Of a stretch of 64,000 nucleotides of DNA, positions 22,257 to 34,019 are shown piece after piece (the first letter of the stretch is position 1; the number at the start of each line of letters is the position of its first letter). Source of the DNA: Blasia pusilla (taxonomy: Eukaryota > Marchantiophyta > Marchantiopsida > Blasiales); NCBI GenBank assembly GCA_050084515.1, contig CM114271.1:61256001-61320000 (forward strand), written 5' to 3'. The notes under the pieces are model-generated. The model ran no database searches, had not been told where the DNA came from, and saw nothing but the letters and a program-made list of their open reading frames with translations. The position numbers were made by a program, and so were the translations under genes.

Positions 22257-24682
22257 GTGACATCCTTAACCTTAATGCCTTTCGGTCTTTGTAATGCGCC
22301 TCCGACGTTTACCACTTTGATGAACTCCATCTTTCACAAGGAGACGGATGAGTTTGTGATCATCTATATAGATGACATACTCATCTATTCGAAAACACTA
22401 GAGGAGCACGCTCGACATTTGAAGACGGTGTTTGAGAAACTTAGGGCGAACAAGTTGTATGCGAATGCGGATAAGAGTGAGTTCGGTTTGACGAAGATCA
22501 AGTTCTTGGGACATGTGGTCAGTGCGGATGGAGTGAGTCCAGACATGGAAAAGGTGAGCGCTATTGCCGAATGGGAACCGCCTTCCACGGTGAAGGGGAT
22601 GAGAAGGTTCATCGAGCCGTCGATTTTACGGACCTCGTGAAGAATTTTTCGGGCATAGTGAAACCTCTCACGGATTGGACCGCAAAGTTTGCCAATACTA
22701 CATGGACCGAGGAAGTGGATAAAGCGTTCAATCGAGTCAAAGAGATCCTCTCGCAGAACCGATTCGAAGCGCGGAGTTTGAACAACCGTTCGAGGTGCAC
22801 ACGGATGCTAGTGATTTCGCGATTGCGGGAATGTTGGTGCAAAAAGGAGACACAGAGCATACGAAAGCAAGAAGCTGACCGACCGACACGAAAGGAGATG
22901 GCCTACTCATGAGAAAGAGTTGTTTGCGGTGGTTCATTGCTTGAGGAAGTGGCGTCACTATTTGGGACTTCTCATCAGCGCGGAAGATGCGACACGTTAG
23001 AGGAGGGGACTCGAGTATTCACCGATAACATATCGCTCAAGTATTTTGAGACCTAGGATCGCGTGACGCCAAAACAACTTCGGTGGCATGATACCTTGGC
23101 GTTGATGAATGTGGAGCTAATCCACAAGCCGGGGAAAGACAATGTCATTCCATATGCGTTAAGTCGCAGGGATGAACACATGCCATCGGCGACACAAGTG
23201 TTGAGAGCAATGTTCCCTAATGAAACAGACTGGAAAGAAGGATTCGTGAAGGATACATGAAGGATGAGCAAGCGAGGGAGTACCTTGGGAAGTTAAAGCG
23301 GGGCAAGAAGGTGGCCAATCTGAGTTTGAGACACGGCTTGCTAAGGTTTAAGCAGAGCAGGATCTATGTAGGCCAAGGCAAGCTACGGACCAAGGTATTT
23401 GTGGAATGTCATGATGGACCTTTGGCGGGACACAAAGGGGAGAAATCCACTCTTGCTTTGTTTTGTCTAAGAGGTTCTTCGGCCCAACATGAAGGAAGAT
23501 GTTGCTCAATATGTGAAAACATGGGTGACTGCCAAAGCGAACGCGTGTCTTATGCGAAGAAACAAGGTTTACTTCATCCTTTGCCAATCCCGGAGGGACC
23601 CTTGCAAAGCATTAGCATGGATTTCATTATGAGTCTTCCAGAATCTGAGGGATACAACGCTATACTTGTGATAGTTGATCGGTTTAGCAAGTTGGGGAGG
23701 TTTGTGCCGACGAGAGAGTGCGACGGCCTCACGCGACTTCCGACTATTCCTGGATGGTTGGTGGCGTGCGCACGGATTGCCTAGGAGCATTGTGTCCGAT
23801 CGGGATCCGAAGTTTACCATGCCTTTTGGAAACATCTATTCAGGAGGTTCGGACCAAACTCAACTTTAGTACGGCCTTCCATCCTCAAACGGATGGGCAA
23901 ACGGAAAAAAAAACTCGGTCGTAAACCAATACTTACGGAATTACGTGAGTGCGGACCAAAGAGATTGGGCCAAGTGGTTAAGTATGGCTGAGTATTGTTA
24001 CAACTCGACTAAGCATTTCGCAACCGGAGAATCTCTGCTTTTCCAAGGGGCGTATCAAAGAGAACCGAGAAGGGCCTCTTGACTTAGCTCTTTCGAAGGG
24101 CAATACATCGACACACACTCGTCAAGCAACGGCGGAATGTTTGTTAGTGGAAATGCAGAACGACAAGAGCGAAGCGAGAAAGTCTCGCCAAGGCTCAACT
24201 AAGGTATGCGTAAAGCATGCTAACAAAAGTCGGCGCCATGTGAGTTTCAAGTTGGGGAACAAGTGTGGTTGAGTGTTAAGAATCTCACTCTTCCGAAAGA
24301 ATTGTCTGCAAAATTGTCACCAAGTATCTTTGGACCGTATGTGATCAAGGCAAGGCCGTTTGAGGATGTGTACACGTTGGAGCGCCAAACGAGTTCAAGA
24401 TTCACCCGACTTTCCATGTGTCATTATTGAAGAAGTATCTTCAAGACAATGTGCGTCGGAGCGACGGAGGATGTTGAGACCACAACCGGTCATCGAAATG
24501 AAGAACCGAGTTCGAGGTTGAGACTATTCTGCGTTCAGGCGTAGGGCCACCAAGTCACGAGTACTTGGTCAAGTGGAAAGGCTATCATGTGAAAGAGGCG
24601 ACTTGGATTCTGAGGCGGATCTAGAACATGCGCAAGAAGCATTGCGTGACTTCAGATGGATGCAAGAAAGGCACGTGCGTTA
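22257..24682 (+). pseudogene. Pol fragment of element E: RT, RNase H, integrase, chromodomain
   Basis: RT is at 22257-22620 with IYIDDILIYSKTLEEH and KIKFLGHVVSADGV. RNase H pieces lie at 22660-23160, including HKPGKDNVIPYALSRR. Integrase runs from 23257, with SMDFIMSLPESEGYNAILV and VDRFSKLGRFVP, into fragments near 23.75-24.1 kb (PRSIVSDRDPKF; STAFHPQTDGQTE). The chromodomain (about 24505-24660) reads HEYLVKWKGYHVKEATW, then in another frame ADLEHAQEALRDF. A chromodomain binds methylated histone H3 and directs chromoviruses to heterochromatin. The frames are broken repeatedly. Confidence 0.85.
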
Positions 24683-25375
24683 GTACATGGTGAAGCAATG
24701 GACATAACTTGTGACGGAAAGCTTGGGCCGATAACCCGTTGTAACTAGAAAGGTTTAGTTGTTGCAATAAAGAAGACATGGATTTGGAGATTCGATGCTT
24801 GTATTGTAATTTTGAGTTTGGTTTGTGCAAGGCAATGAGTAGTTCTTCATATGCTTAGGATGTAAGTCAAGGAGACCAAACAATGAGTATTTGAGGTGAG
24901 AGCTTGTATTGAGATAAGGCATCTAGATAGGACCAAGTGTTGAAGTACTAGCATTTGGGCTCGCCCTAACGTCGGCGGGGCAGATGAGTCTGTCTTGGGG
25001 TTTGTGGTGATCTCATTCATGTTTCATGACTGAACTTAGTGACGCGCCTAGGTGGAATACTGGTGACCCAAAAGTAGTAATGAGTTGGCTAGGTAGACAA
25101 AGCGGTTGTTTACAAATAGTGAGTGAAGTGTTAGGTTGCAGACTTAGTGAGCTTATTTTGATAGTTAGATTAGTTTGGCGGAACTAATCTAGGCTCATCG
25201 AAAGAAGAAACTAATAAGTCTAAGTCTTTATAGCGACAAACCTAAGACTTAAGCCAAAAGAGGAATTGCGCGTTAGCTACCGTAACGCGATTACGTGTTA
25301 AGGGTCGGCTTCCCGTAACTTAACATCAATAAGGTTTGCGTTGATGAGGACATCAACCTTCTAAGGAGGGGTGAG

Positions 25376-26403
25376 TGTCGCGACCCTCATAACCAAACAA
25401 CACCAAATACGCAAGCGAAACATCAGAACTCAAAGGAACTCACGCCGCGAGGTTTGCGCTTTGGAGAGGCGTTTGGTAGAGTCTCTTGGAAAAGTCTAAG
25501 AGACGAAACGCGGAACAGAGTTGTGCGTTTCATGCGTTAGTGGTCGCGACCAGGAAACCTAGACCAAACGCGAGCCGAGACTTGAGATGAGTTGAGTCTT
25601 GGAGGTTGGTTGCCAAAGAGGTGAGAACCAGTTTGGAACATGACTAGCGTTTGGGAGAATCTGACTGTGTTTAGGACCATAACGTTGAGCTCCGAGATGC
25701 GTTCGGGACAAGTAAGGGCGCGTTGGAAAGCTGATCTTGAGACGCTTCCAACGCACCAAAGATCTCAGAAAACGCATAAGTACAGGCTGAGATATTGGCC
25801 AAAAACGATTCAGAGAGCAATCGGGTTGAGGGCCAGTGGAGGGGCCAGGTGTCTTTCCCTAAATGTAGGGGGCCCCCGGAGATCCCCAGAAGTACTAGTA
25901 AGGGGAGTACCTTCTCTGAGCTGTCTCGGGAAACGAAACCCCACTTTGGGCGCCAAACGGCATTTCAGAGGCACGGGATAAAACGGGAGTTTGGCGCGGA
26001 AACCCGAAACCCAAACCTGATCCAAGGGAGTGGACTTTGTACGCCACACTTGGATTCCAACCCGAGATTCACTTCGTGCGAGTCTTGGTGAGGAACTCAT
26101 TGGATGTTCATCGGACAGTTGGAACCGCTAGGCGCGAAACGCCGTTTCAGGTTCTTGAACCGACCAGAAAGTCTGTCCCAAGTCTTTCGAGACTTGCCCG
26201 TGTTGGAAACCGCGAAACTAGGAAGGTTGAGCTTGAAGAGAGAGTCCGAGACAAGAACTCGGAAAGTAATCCCGCTGATTGATCCAAGACCCGACTAACC
26301 GAAGTGCGTGTTTGGATGCAGATCAGCGTTGAGAGCGTGACCTACTGAACGCACGCTTCCGCAACAAACAAGATTAACGTTCAAGAAGAGTAGGTGCACG
26401 ACA
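25376..26403 (+). repeat. 3' LTR of element E
   Basis: It starts TGTCGCGACCCTCATAACCA immediately after a purine-rich tract and is taken to end in GCACGACA, giving a 5-bp terminal inverted repeat (TGTCG/CGACA) and a length of about 1.03 kb. There is no second copy in the window to confirm the end. Confidence 0.6.
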
Positions 26404-27779
26404 GTTGCCCCATCCAAATCTAGATGATATGCCGCCACAAACACACTTGAAGCATGCAGCGGGGACTTCTGTTTTGTGGCTTGAGCAATTAGTCAATAAA
26501 ATCATTCCTCCATCAACGTAGAATATTGCTTGAACTTTCAATAGCATTTTTTGAAGAGAGGAGGCACTTTTTGAGGCTTGGCAGTTACCACTTGATCTCT
26601 CATTTTTCCTAATTATACTCTTGCAACTGATTATGATAAACTTTAACTTCAGTTTCTCTTAACTCTGATGTGTAAGAATTGTTTGTTCAATGAAATTCCT
26701 TGTAGTCTTTCTATGATGTCTTTCATTCCATCTCACAACTTGAGTTTCATAGTTACTTCTAGGTGGAATATAAAATCATAGTCTAGACTCTAGATCATTG
26801 AGAGACTCTTTGTGGACACAACTTGGATTTCTACAAGGCTGGACATGCTTGCTGCATTTGAAATTGGTTGTATGAAATACTTGAATATGCAATTAATGTC
26901 AAATATTGATGATCATATTCATAAAGTTACTTAAGCTTCCTAAGTGCAAGTATAAGACATAACTCAATTTCTCATGTAACTAGCTGAAACTTTTCAAATA
27001 TCCAAACATGCAAACTAAAGTATTAAATAAATACAACTGATTTTTAGTATATGATACATTGGCTTTAGTTTCATATTAATCATGAACTAGTCTCAAACCT
27101 ACATTTACAACTGGATCTAGTCAAATCTTGGAGATCTATAACTAACCGTACACTCGTGTAGTATCTAAATACAACTACATATTTCAAACACCCAAAAATA
27201 CAACTAAATTACTAAAGAAATACAACTAGTTTTTTGTACAAGATATGTCCATTGGCTTTAGTTTCATATTGACCATAAACCAACATTTTCAACGGGATCT
27301 AGTCAAGAGTACTACCCGTAGTATCTTAAATACAACTGCAAATATTAACAACCATTCTTGAAGTAACATATGTCGGAATGGAACTCTACCACACCCATAT
27401 TTTTCATTCTCGTATGCCATGTAGAAAAATTAGACACGCATAATTGTGAACAATTCATTGAATTATCGACACATGTCCACGCTACGTACGTGCACGTGGA
27501 GTATGCATGATTGTAGTCCACATCATCATTTGGACATTGCAATATCATCATAGAATTATTGATGATTGGGATGGATTTGGTGTACAATTAACACATCATC
27601 CACGCTTTCACAATGCCATGTAGCATTGCTGATATGTCAATATACAACTAGAAATCCAATATGACGAGTCCTTTGACACTACATATTTGTGAGTTGTAAC
27701 TTGTAGTCATCAATTGTAAGCAGAAATATACAAGTATGCATAGTTATAAATGTTAGTGTCTAAACAGTAACTTCCTTCT
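26404..27779. other. A/T-rich DNA upstream of the Helitron genes
   Basis: No gene is recognised. Two loosely similar segments (about 26990-27110 and 27190-27300) share TTGGCTTTAGTTTCATATT and AAATACAACTA, suggesting an old tandem duplication. The stretch may include the 5' end of the Helitron, but no unambiguous TC terminus can be chosen by eye. Confidence 0.4.
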
Positions 27780-27929
27780 AGTGTATATTATTCATGAGGA
27801 GAGAGACGAGGAACCTTCAGAAGATTGGATGTATGAGGGCAGAGTTAACGGTCACATTATTGAGGAAAGAAAGACAAAGAGTGTTATGGCCTTGCAATTT
27901 GCATGTTTTTGACTTCAAACGCATATTGG

Positions 27930-29779
27930 AGGCGAATATGACAATCGCTTATTCCAATTTGGTCGACTTACTCAAGAATATATGGTTAACCTCTATGCCT
28001 CTGTAGAGATGCAATGATTATCATGGGTGTGCTTAAATCATAAGGAGTTGAGGGTTGAATTATATCAAGGTGTAAAGGATGCTATGCATCGACATGATGT
28101 GGATAGTCAGAAGTTTGGGAGACGCATTATATTACTTCTTCTTTTATTGGAGGGCCACGTCACATGCATAAATTATATCAAGATGCAATAGTAATGGTAA
28201 GACATTTGGGAAAGCTAGACTACGTTTTGACCATGACATGCAATCCAAAGTAGGAGGAGATTACATCAGCCTTACTACTTGGTCAATCAGCTGGACCGAC
28301 CAGGTTTGGTTGTGCGGGTTTTTGAGAAGAAAAAGAAGGAGTTGTTAAGACTTATTATCAAGAAGCAAATATTGGGATGAGTTTTTGGATGCATCCATGT
28401 GGTCGAATTCTAAAAAAGAGGTTTGCCGCATGTCCACGTTATTATTATATTAGGATGTGAGGATAAACCACGTACCACTCATGATTATGATCGTATTATT
28501 TCAGCAAAAATCCCTGATCAATCTACCCATCCAAGGTTGTATTCTATTGTTGCTAATTGCATGGTTAATGGGACATGTGGACCATTAAATCCAAATGCAC
28601 CATGTATGGATAAGGAAAAAATTTTTTTACAAAAGGTTATCCTAAGGCTTTTATGGCCAACACTATAGAGATGGAAGATGGTTATCCGATCTATCGTAGG
28701 TAAGGATCTTGTAAAGTTGACTTATCTTTATTATTGTCAGACATATGACGCTAATGTAGTATTGGAAGGCATATTCATGATTTGTTAATGTGATTTTGTA
28801 GATCGGAGAATGGGAGGGCGGTAATTAAGAGCAAACATTCATTGGATAATCGTTGGGTTGTGCCATATAATCCTATACTATGCACCCTCTTCCATGGTCA
28901 CATTTATCTCAAAATCACGAGTAGTGTGTCACCCGTTAAGTACTTATATAAATATCTTTATAAGGGGTCTAATGCGGTGTCATTTAAGTTGTCAAAGGAA
29001 ATTGATACATCCAATGCAATTGACGTTGTTGATGAGACAACGTCATATCTTGATGTCAGGTATGATTTTGCTACTTCATTGATGTAATGTATTCTATTCT
29101 ATTTCTCAAACATCATGTTCATTCTCCTTACTTGAATACTTGGATTTATTATTTTTCGATATATATCTTCTTCAGAGGCATGTTGGCGTCTCTCCAAGTT
29201 TTCTCTACATGCTAAATTTCCAAGTATTGTGCGATTAGCAATTCATCTTCCAAAGCAACAAATACTTTACTTCAATGATGTTGACGCTCCTCAAGATATT
29301 TTGCAACAAAATAGAGAGAAAACTTTGATCCAATGGTTTGCAACCAATCTATCTGACTCCACTACGCGACAATATTTATATATAGATTTCCCTTCATATT
29401 ATCATTGGAGTAAAAAGAGATAGATTCTTAGGATAAAACATTTTGAGGATTGTGCCCATCCCATTGGCTCTATAATATTGCAACATTATAGAGTCAGTTC
29501 TTGGTTCCATTGGTAGAAGATCTCTTATATGAACGACGTCAGGTTGGAATTCAATTCTATCATTCCTTACATAAATGTCTTCTTCCTAATTTTAGTAAGG
29601 TTTTCCACCCTAATTATATTGAGAATCCAACATACTAACCATGATTTTGATCTTTTTTGGAACTCTTCAATGGTAGAAAATAGCAATTCCTAATCTTCTC
29701 GTTGATGATGTTATCATTAATACCGCATTACTCGAAGTCCATTATTATTTACAAGATCAAGGAAAGAGACTATGTGACT
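27930..29779 (+). pseudogene. Helitron Rep (N-terminal and HUH nuclease region)
   Basis: Fragments in order: QEYMVNLYASVEM and VELYQGVKDAMHRHD; FIGGPRHMHKLYQDAIVMVR followed by a TMTCNPK motif; the HUH nuclease motif as PHVHVIIILG (about 28428-28457) followed by HPRLYSIVANCMVNGTCG; YPIYRR; then the tyrosine motif in VSPVKYLYKYLYKGSN (about 28935-28982). After an apparent intron or break come RLAIHLPKQQILYFND and SDSTTRQYLYIDFPSYYHW. HUH/Y2 Rep proteins nick and rejoin single strands during rolling-circle transposition. Frames are interrupted by stops and probable introns. Confidence 0.85.
29776..29779. other. Target-site duplication GACT, left copy (element M2)
   Basis: GACT directly precedes TGTCGTGCAC, the start of element M2. 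The right copy is at 44481-44484, directly after TGTGACA. The duplication is confirmed by restoration of the Helitron reading frame when one copy is removed with the element. Confidence 0.85.
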
Positions 29780-29917
29780 TGTCGTGCACATACATATTGC
29801 TACACAACATACATCGCTGGTCACATCTACACCACACAACACCGATCTTCCCCACACATTGGTCAATCCACACATGTACAAAAATCAACTCATACATATA
29901 CATGGAGATCACACAAC
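29780..29917 (-). repeat. 3' terminal repeat (B-type) of M2 with polypurine tract
   Basis: Plus-strand reading TGTCGTGCACATACATATTG, then TACACAACATACATCGCTGG, matches the B-type ends of the remnant at 9732, of element F and of element B (complement of 41622-41722). Its inner edge, on the minus strand, is CCGGGGAGGT followed by TGTGTGATC, the same polypurine-tract-then-TGTG order as in element B. No A-type repeat lies at this end. Confidence 0.75.
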
Positions 29918-29929
29918 CTCCCCGGTTGA

Positions 29930-30640
29930 AGACCGGTCATAGAGGATCGCTCTATGGCCGGTCGAGCTGGCATATCTACCAACTTCGCCGCCGCTGCATG
30001 CCATGACTCTATGGGGAACGTCTCGAGCACCGGCTCTGAGGGAAAGTCCACCACCTCCTCAACTACCTCTGAACAAGAAGCAGTCATCTCTCCACGCTCA
30101 CACAACGTCGCGGCCAACGGAACACCTTAGCTGGTCCAACTCCCAACGTCGCCAACTCTACGGTGGAAAATAGTGGAGTCTGACTCACTTTGGTGGCCAC
30201 CTTCAACACTATGGTCGACACTGACTCCACTCTAGTCGGCATAGAAGTTGTCACTCCAACTCCTCATGACGTCGACGTAGGTGCCTGAGCTGTAGGCACC
30301 GCTGGTCGTCAAGGCATCATCGATGGTGTGAGTAGTGCCTCCGACAATGTGAATGATTATGCAACCCTGGCCTGCCGTCCATCGGTCCCCTCTGGTGGGT
30401 CAATCTCAACTCCACCTCTCGGTGGCTCTGTACCTCTCGCAGCACCCCGAGTCACCACTGCAGCTGCCTCAACCTGGGTTGCACTACACATAAACCCCAT
30501 ACTGGAGAGATCCTCACCTGGGTCAGGATAAGAGGTAGAAGCTGGAGTCATACTAGTTGCTCGCAACTCCGTGCCTTCCCTAAGTTGCATCATTGTCATG
30601 GCAGCAATCCTCTGCTCCAACTGATCGATGCGTGAGAGAA
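29930..30640 (-). pseudogene. Start of protease region of M2
   Basis: Frames on the minus strand read RIAAMTMMQLREGTELRA (a short coiled segment also seen in B as RIERLEQKLATM), then ATLCERGEMTASCSEVVEEV, DFPSEPVLE, and SWHAAAAKLVDMPARPAIER. Element A has the same series as LCDRGVGVVASCSEVIVEEV and SWQVAAARMAEMPARPTIER. The sequence stops just before the protease active site, where it joins the 3' terminal repeat, so the internal deletion begins here. Confidence 0.7.
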
Positions 30641-30656
30641 GTGCCAGCTCTGGTGC

Positions 30657-31031
30657 TCATGCTCCATCTCCTCTGGCTGGTGGTGGTCCTCTACCACCAC
30701 GTCCAGGAAGAACTCCCCGACCTCCTCCAGGACGACCGCCCCCAAGCCCTTGGCCTACCTCTGGACGTGCCCCTCGGCGAAGGTCAAAACATCTATCCCT
30801 AGTGTGACCATATCTGTGGCAATAGTCACATTGGTGATGTGGTGGGACCATCCTCTGTGGCTCCTGAGCAATCGGAGGCGCTCGTGGTCCTCTCCCATGC
30901 TGTGGGCAGTCTCTCTGCCTATGGGCCCCTCCACACGTCCAACAAGACCACATCAGTCCTTGTTGGACAACATATGTAGGTACGGGTCGTTGCCTCATAG
31001 GCTCACGGTACCCGCCCTGCTCTCTGGGCAC
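30657..31031 (-). pseudogene. Nucleocapsid part of M2 gag: two zinc knuckles and Gly-rich tail
   Basis: The frame contains CWTCGGAHRQRDC, a Cys-X2-Cys-X3-His-X4-Cys knuckle one residue shorter than usual, then CDYCHRYGHTRDRC, a standard Cys-X2-Cys-X4-His-X4-Cys knuckle. After these comes a tail rich in Gly-Arg-Gly repeats. This region would bind the element's RNA for packaging. Both knuckles are intact, unlike those of element A. Confidence 0.85.
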
Positions 31032-31170
31032 ACTGGCCCGCTCTCGTGGTACTGGTGCTCATTTGTGGCACTGTGGGGTCACCCGCGCAAATGGACCCGT
31101 CGACTCTCGAGAAAATCCAGCGGTCACTACCGCTCCTCACTCATGTTGAGCTCAATATGCTCGAGACAAC

Positions 31171-31985
31171 TCAAAGACCACCTTCAATGGGCTTTGCTGT
31201 GTGAATCAGCACCGCATCTCGGACTCTCCTCCGTAGTTCTCGGTCCAGAACCTCGTACCAATACTGGACTGACTGCGCCTCACTCACTCCATACGTAACA
31301 ATGATCAGCCTCCTCATGCGTGTGAATGCCTCTCTCAGACTCTCACCCGATCGTCGCTGAAAATCCTGTAGACTCTTCAGCTTGTCGATGCGTACACCCT
31401 GGTAGCTCTTCCCCAACTGTCGGAAGAACTCCACTTTGGGGCTGAAGCTGGGTGGCCCTCTACCACCAGAGGTCTCTGCCACATTTCCTGTCTCACTGCC
31501 CTCCTCTCCATCTAGTCTCCGGGGTGATGGTGTGGGTCTCTCTCCTCTCACAATCCCATCATATGCCTCACGACCACTAGTGGACACATACCCTGGAGCC
31601 CAATACATCCTCCAAGCATCGATCTCTACTGAATATAGTGATCGAAACTCCATGTAGTCATCCATCGGAGGATCCTCCAAGTGCTGGAACAACCCCTTCC
31701 ATGCCATGAAAGGGTTGAACCGTGTCGAGGTCCGTATCTCTTGGAAGTCGCACCACGTGTCAAACTCTTGGATAAAATCATCTAAGTCGATGGTGCCCAC
31801 TGCACCCGAGAAACGACACATGCCCCAATGGCCTATGTCGTCCATCTCCTGCCAAGTACTACTGTCTCTGTCTGCGATCTCGTCACCAGACCCAGTGTCT
31901 AGTGATGACGATCCAGTCACGGATGGATGTCAAGATAGCTCCTCACTTGTAACCCCTCGGTATCTCACTCCACTCCGTGTCACAC
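31171..31985 (-). pseudogene. Gag capsid of M2
   Basis: The 249-codon frame includes FSGAVGTIDLDDFIQEFDTW, FNPFMAWKGLFQHLEDPPMD, SFSPKVEFFRQLGKSYQGV, and the gag core LQDFQRRSGESLREAFTRMR, then YWYEVLDRELRRRVRDAVL. It is co-linear with gag of A and B. It is the least damaged gag capsid in the window, though it breaks before the zinc knuckles, and no clear initiator Met could be chosen. Confidence 0.8.
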
Positions 31986-32131
31986 CACTACTAATGCTCG
32001 CACTACCCCGTTCTTCCGAACCTTGGTAGAACGCCGTGATGACAAACCCTGTCTCACCCAATCAAGCACTCAGACTCAATGAGAGTCTCCCACATGCCTC
32101 ACTAGCTCACCTATGCTAACATCAATCCTGT

Positions 32132-32135
32132 GATG
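32132..32135. other. Target-site duplication GATG, left copy (element B)
   Basis: GATG sits directly before TGTCATGACC, the start of element B. The matching GATG is at 42200-42203, directly after CGCACGACA. A 4-bp match alone is weak evidence, but both ends coincide with the ends of recognised repeats, and the flanks fit the M2 leader. Confidence 0.75.
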
Positions 32136-32297
32136 TGTCATGACCATACGGATTATGTCGTAGAGTATGGTGTGCTGGTAGAGGCCATTCCTTATGTAGG
32201 ACCGTAGTGGCTTGGTAGAGATGCGGTTCCATACATAGGGTTGGGGGTTACTCACTTGGGGGTGACTTTCCCAGTAGGGCCCGCTCTTAGGTTGGAG

Positions 32298-32306
32298 GAT
32301 ATAAGG
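32298..32306 (+). promoter_or_regulatory. Putative TATA box of element B
   Basis: GATATAAGG occurs in A1 and is repeated in A2. The equivalent M2 repeat has TATATAAG on the minus strand at 44190-44181, followed in both by GG-TGGCTT. Conservation between diverged repeats supports a core promoter. The start site is not determined. Confidence 0.6.
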
Positions 32307-32315
32307 TGGCTTGCC

Positions 32316-32340
32316 CTCAAAGAACAGTCAGTTCTTTGAG
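32316..32340 (+). repeat. Perfect 10-bp stem hairpin just downstream of the TATA box
   Basis: CTCAAAGAAC and GTTCTTTGAG flank the 5-base loop AGTCA. It lies about 10-40 bases after the TATA box, near the expected 5' end of the RNA, and is kept in A2. The sequence CTCAAAGAAC occurs again just after A1 (32502-32511). Confidence 0.8.
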
Positions 32341-32501
32341 TTGAGCCTGTGCGTTGGGAGTTAGCCTTGGTAGTGAGTAGAGCTCTTGGCTATGGTGTTT
32401 CCATAAGCTTCGACCTAGATTCTCCCATCGTGGAGTGGGTTTGGCTCAATTGTATGTGATTGTAAACGTGTTTTATGACAGTAGGTCTTTCACGGATTTC
32501 A

Positions 32502-34019
32502 CTCAAAGAACTGGAGTAGATCGATGGTAGCTTCGATTGTAGATCAGTAGGATCTGGTTAGGGCTGATTGTGTACTCAGCCGTGGATGTTCGTGGCTTGT
32601 GGCCTATGTTGGAGGTGTGAATCTGGTGCGCGGTTGGTTGGGAAAGAAGCGCCTTGCTGAGAGCTTTCCAACGCGCTGTAGATCGCCGGATTTCGTCAAG
32701 GGAGTTGGAAGTTATCAAGCATTGAAGATTCTGGTCGTGTTCGACAGTTTTCTGATGTGGAGAGCTTGGAGTGCGGAAGCTGTGTTGAAGTTCATCCAGA
32801 TCAGGTGAGAGGTTCCTATTGCTACTCGTATTGTGATCTCCTGTGAATCTATCTGCTCGAGTGTGTGGAGCGTTGCAGATTTCTGCGTGCATGAAACTTG
32901 GCGGAAGCGCTATCGGATTTGCGATTCTGGAGGTGTATGGACAGCAAGTTTGTTTGATTTTTAGCTTGGAGTACAGAGCTCAGTTGTAGCTGATTTTTTG
33001 TGGAGAGATAGCTATGGTGGTCAATTGAATTCTGATTGAAACACATTTGATTTCGGTCACGTATTTGTGAAGTAATTTTTGATCGAAATTTTGCGGACTA
33101 GCTCGAGGTCTGGCTATGGTGGACAGCGGATCGGAGGGGCTGGTTGGTTGGTGACTCGTTCATTATTGGAGACGCCTATCCCATTGGGGGCGCCCTGGTT
33201 GGACCTCTCTCCATAGCGAAGCATGGTGAAGCATGGCGGAGCGTGGCGAACGGGGCATGTCTCGAGCATTTCTCGGCGTTCTGAGGCTTCGAGGCAACTC
33301 GAGGCAACTCGTGGTAGCTCGGGGCGAGTGGGCGTGAGAGGCGGAGTAAGGAGCAAGGAGCAAGGAGCAAGCAGAAAGCAAGCAAGCTTGCTTGCTTGGG
33401 CGTGAGGCAATTTTTGCAGGATTTGGGATTTTAGTTTTGCATAACTGGTCACCCATCTTTGGGCTATTCTGCCTGGAGGACGCTTAACTGCCGAGTTCTT
33501 AACTATGCCAGTGTACAGACTGTTGTAGTTCATTTGGTGCTGTTCGGAGATGTGTTAGGCGCTTTATGCATCTCAGGTTTTTGGTTGATGTACCTCTAGC
33601 GCATAGTATGGTGTAGCCTCTCCATGCAGGTGATATTTTCAGGTGCTGCGCGTTCGACTAGCACGTCATCGACCCGCGGCGGAGTAGCTATTGCGTTAGA
33701 ATTGTGTGGTGGGTTTTGTGGATTCAGAGGGCACCACATTTGGTGGATTGTGTTACCTTGATTTCCATTTGCGATTGGAGGGTTGTCGTTGGATTTCCTG
33801 TGTTTGGATCCCCTCCATCGTGCTTCTTGCTTGCGCGCCCATTGTTAAGGTTGACGCTGATTTCCAGAGTAGTGTTACTCCTGTGTGCTACCGGTAGTGA
33901 GGCTGGAGGGATGATGAGTAGATTGTGGGAGACTTCTTGTGGTGATGACAAGTTAGGTTGCCTACACCCATAGCTAGTAGAGCTAGAATAGTATAGCGAC
34001 ATCGACGTCACTTGGTAAT
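32502..34019 (+). other. Leader of element B
   Basis: About 1.5 kb between A1 and gag without a recognised protein. CTGGAGTAG near 32511 could begin a tRNA primer-binding site (such sites start TGG), but I cannot match it to a particular tRNA. Near 33350-33400 there are short AGCAAGGAGCA and GCAAGCAAGCTTGC repeats. Confidence 0.5.

Larger units (their letters stand above)
22250..26403 (+). mobile_element. Element E: 5'-truncated chromovirus (Ty3/gypsy with chromodomain)
   Basis: The element starts in the middle of RT and continues through RNase H, integrase and chromodomain to a polypurine tract (AAGGAGGGGTGAG, 25363-25375) and a terminal repeat starting TGTCGCGACC at 25376. I place the repeat's end at 26403, where CGACA mirrors the TGTCG start. 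Gag, protease and the 5' LTR are absent. The RT differs in sequence from that of the methyltransferase family (for example VTSLTLMPFGLCNAPPTF). Many stops and frame changes make it inactive. Confidence 0.8.
32136..32501 (+). repeat. A1 repeat of element B
   Basis: It starts TGTCATGACCATACGG and ends CACGGATTTCA, matching 41726-42093 with roughly fifteen differences. Unlike the 3' copy it is not followed by the B repeat but goes straight into the leader. It contains the putative TATA box and a hairpin. Confidence 0.9.

Noticed and set aside
33224-33410. Repeated AGCAAGGAGCAAG and CAAGCAAGCTTGC stretch as a regulatory array
   Set aside because: It is short, imperfect and within the leader of element B; it looks like local slippage.
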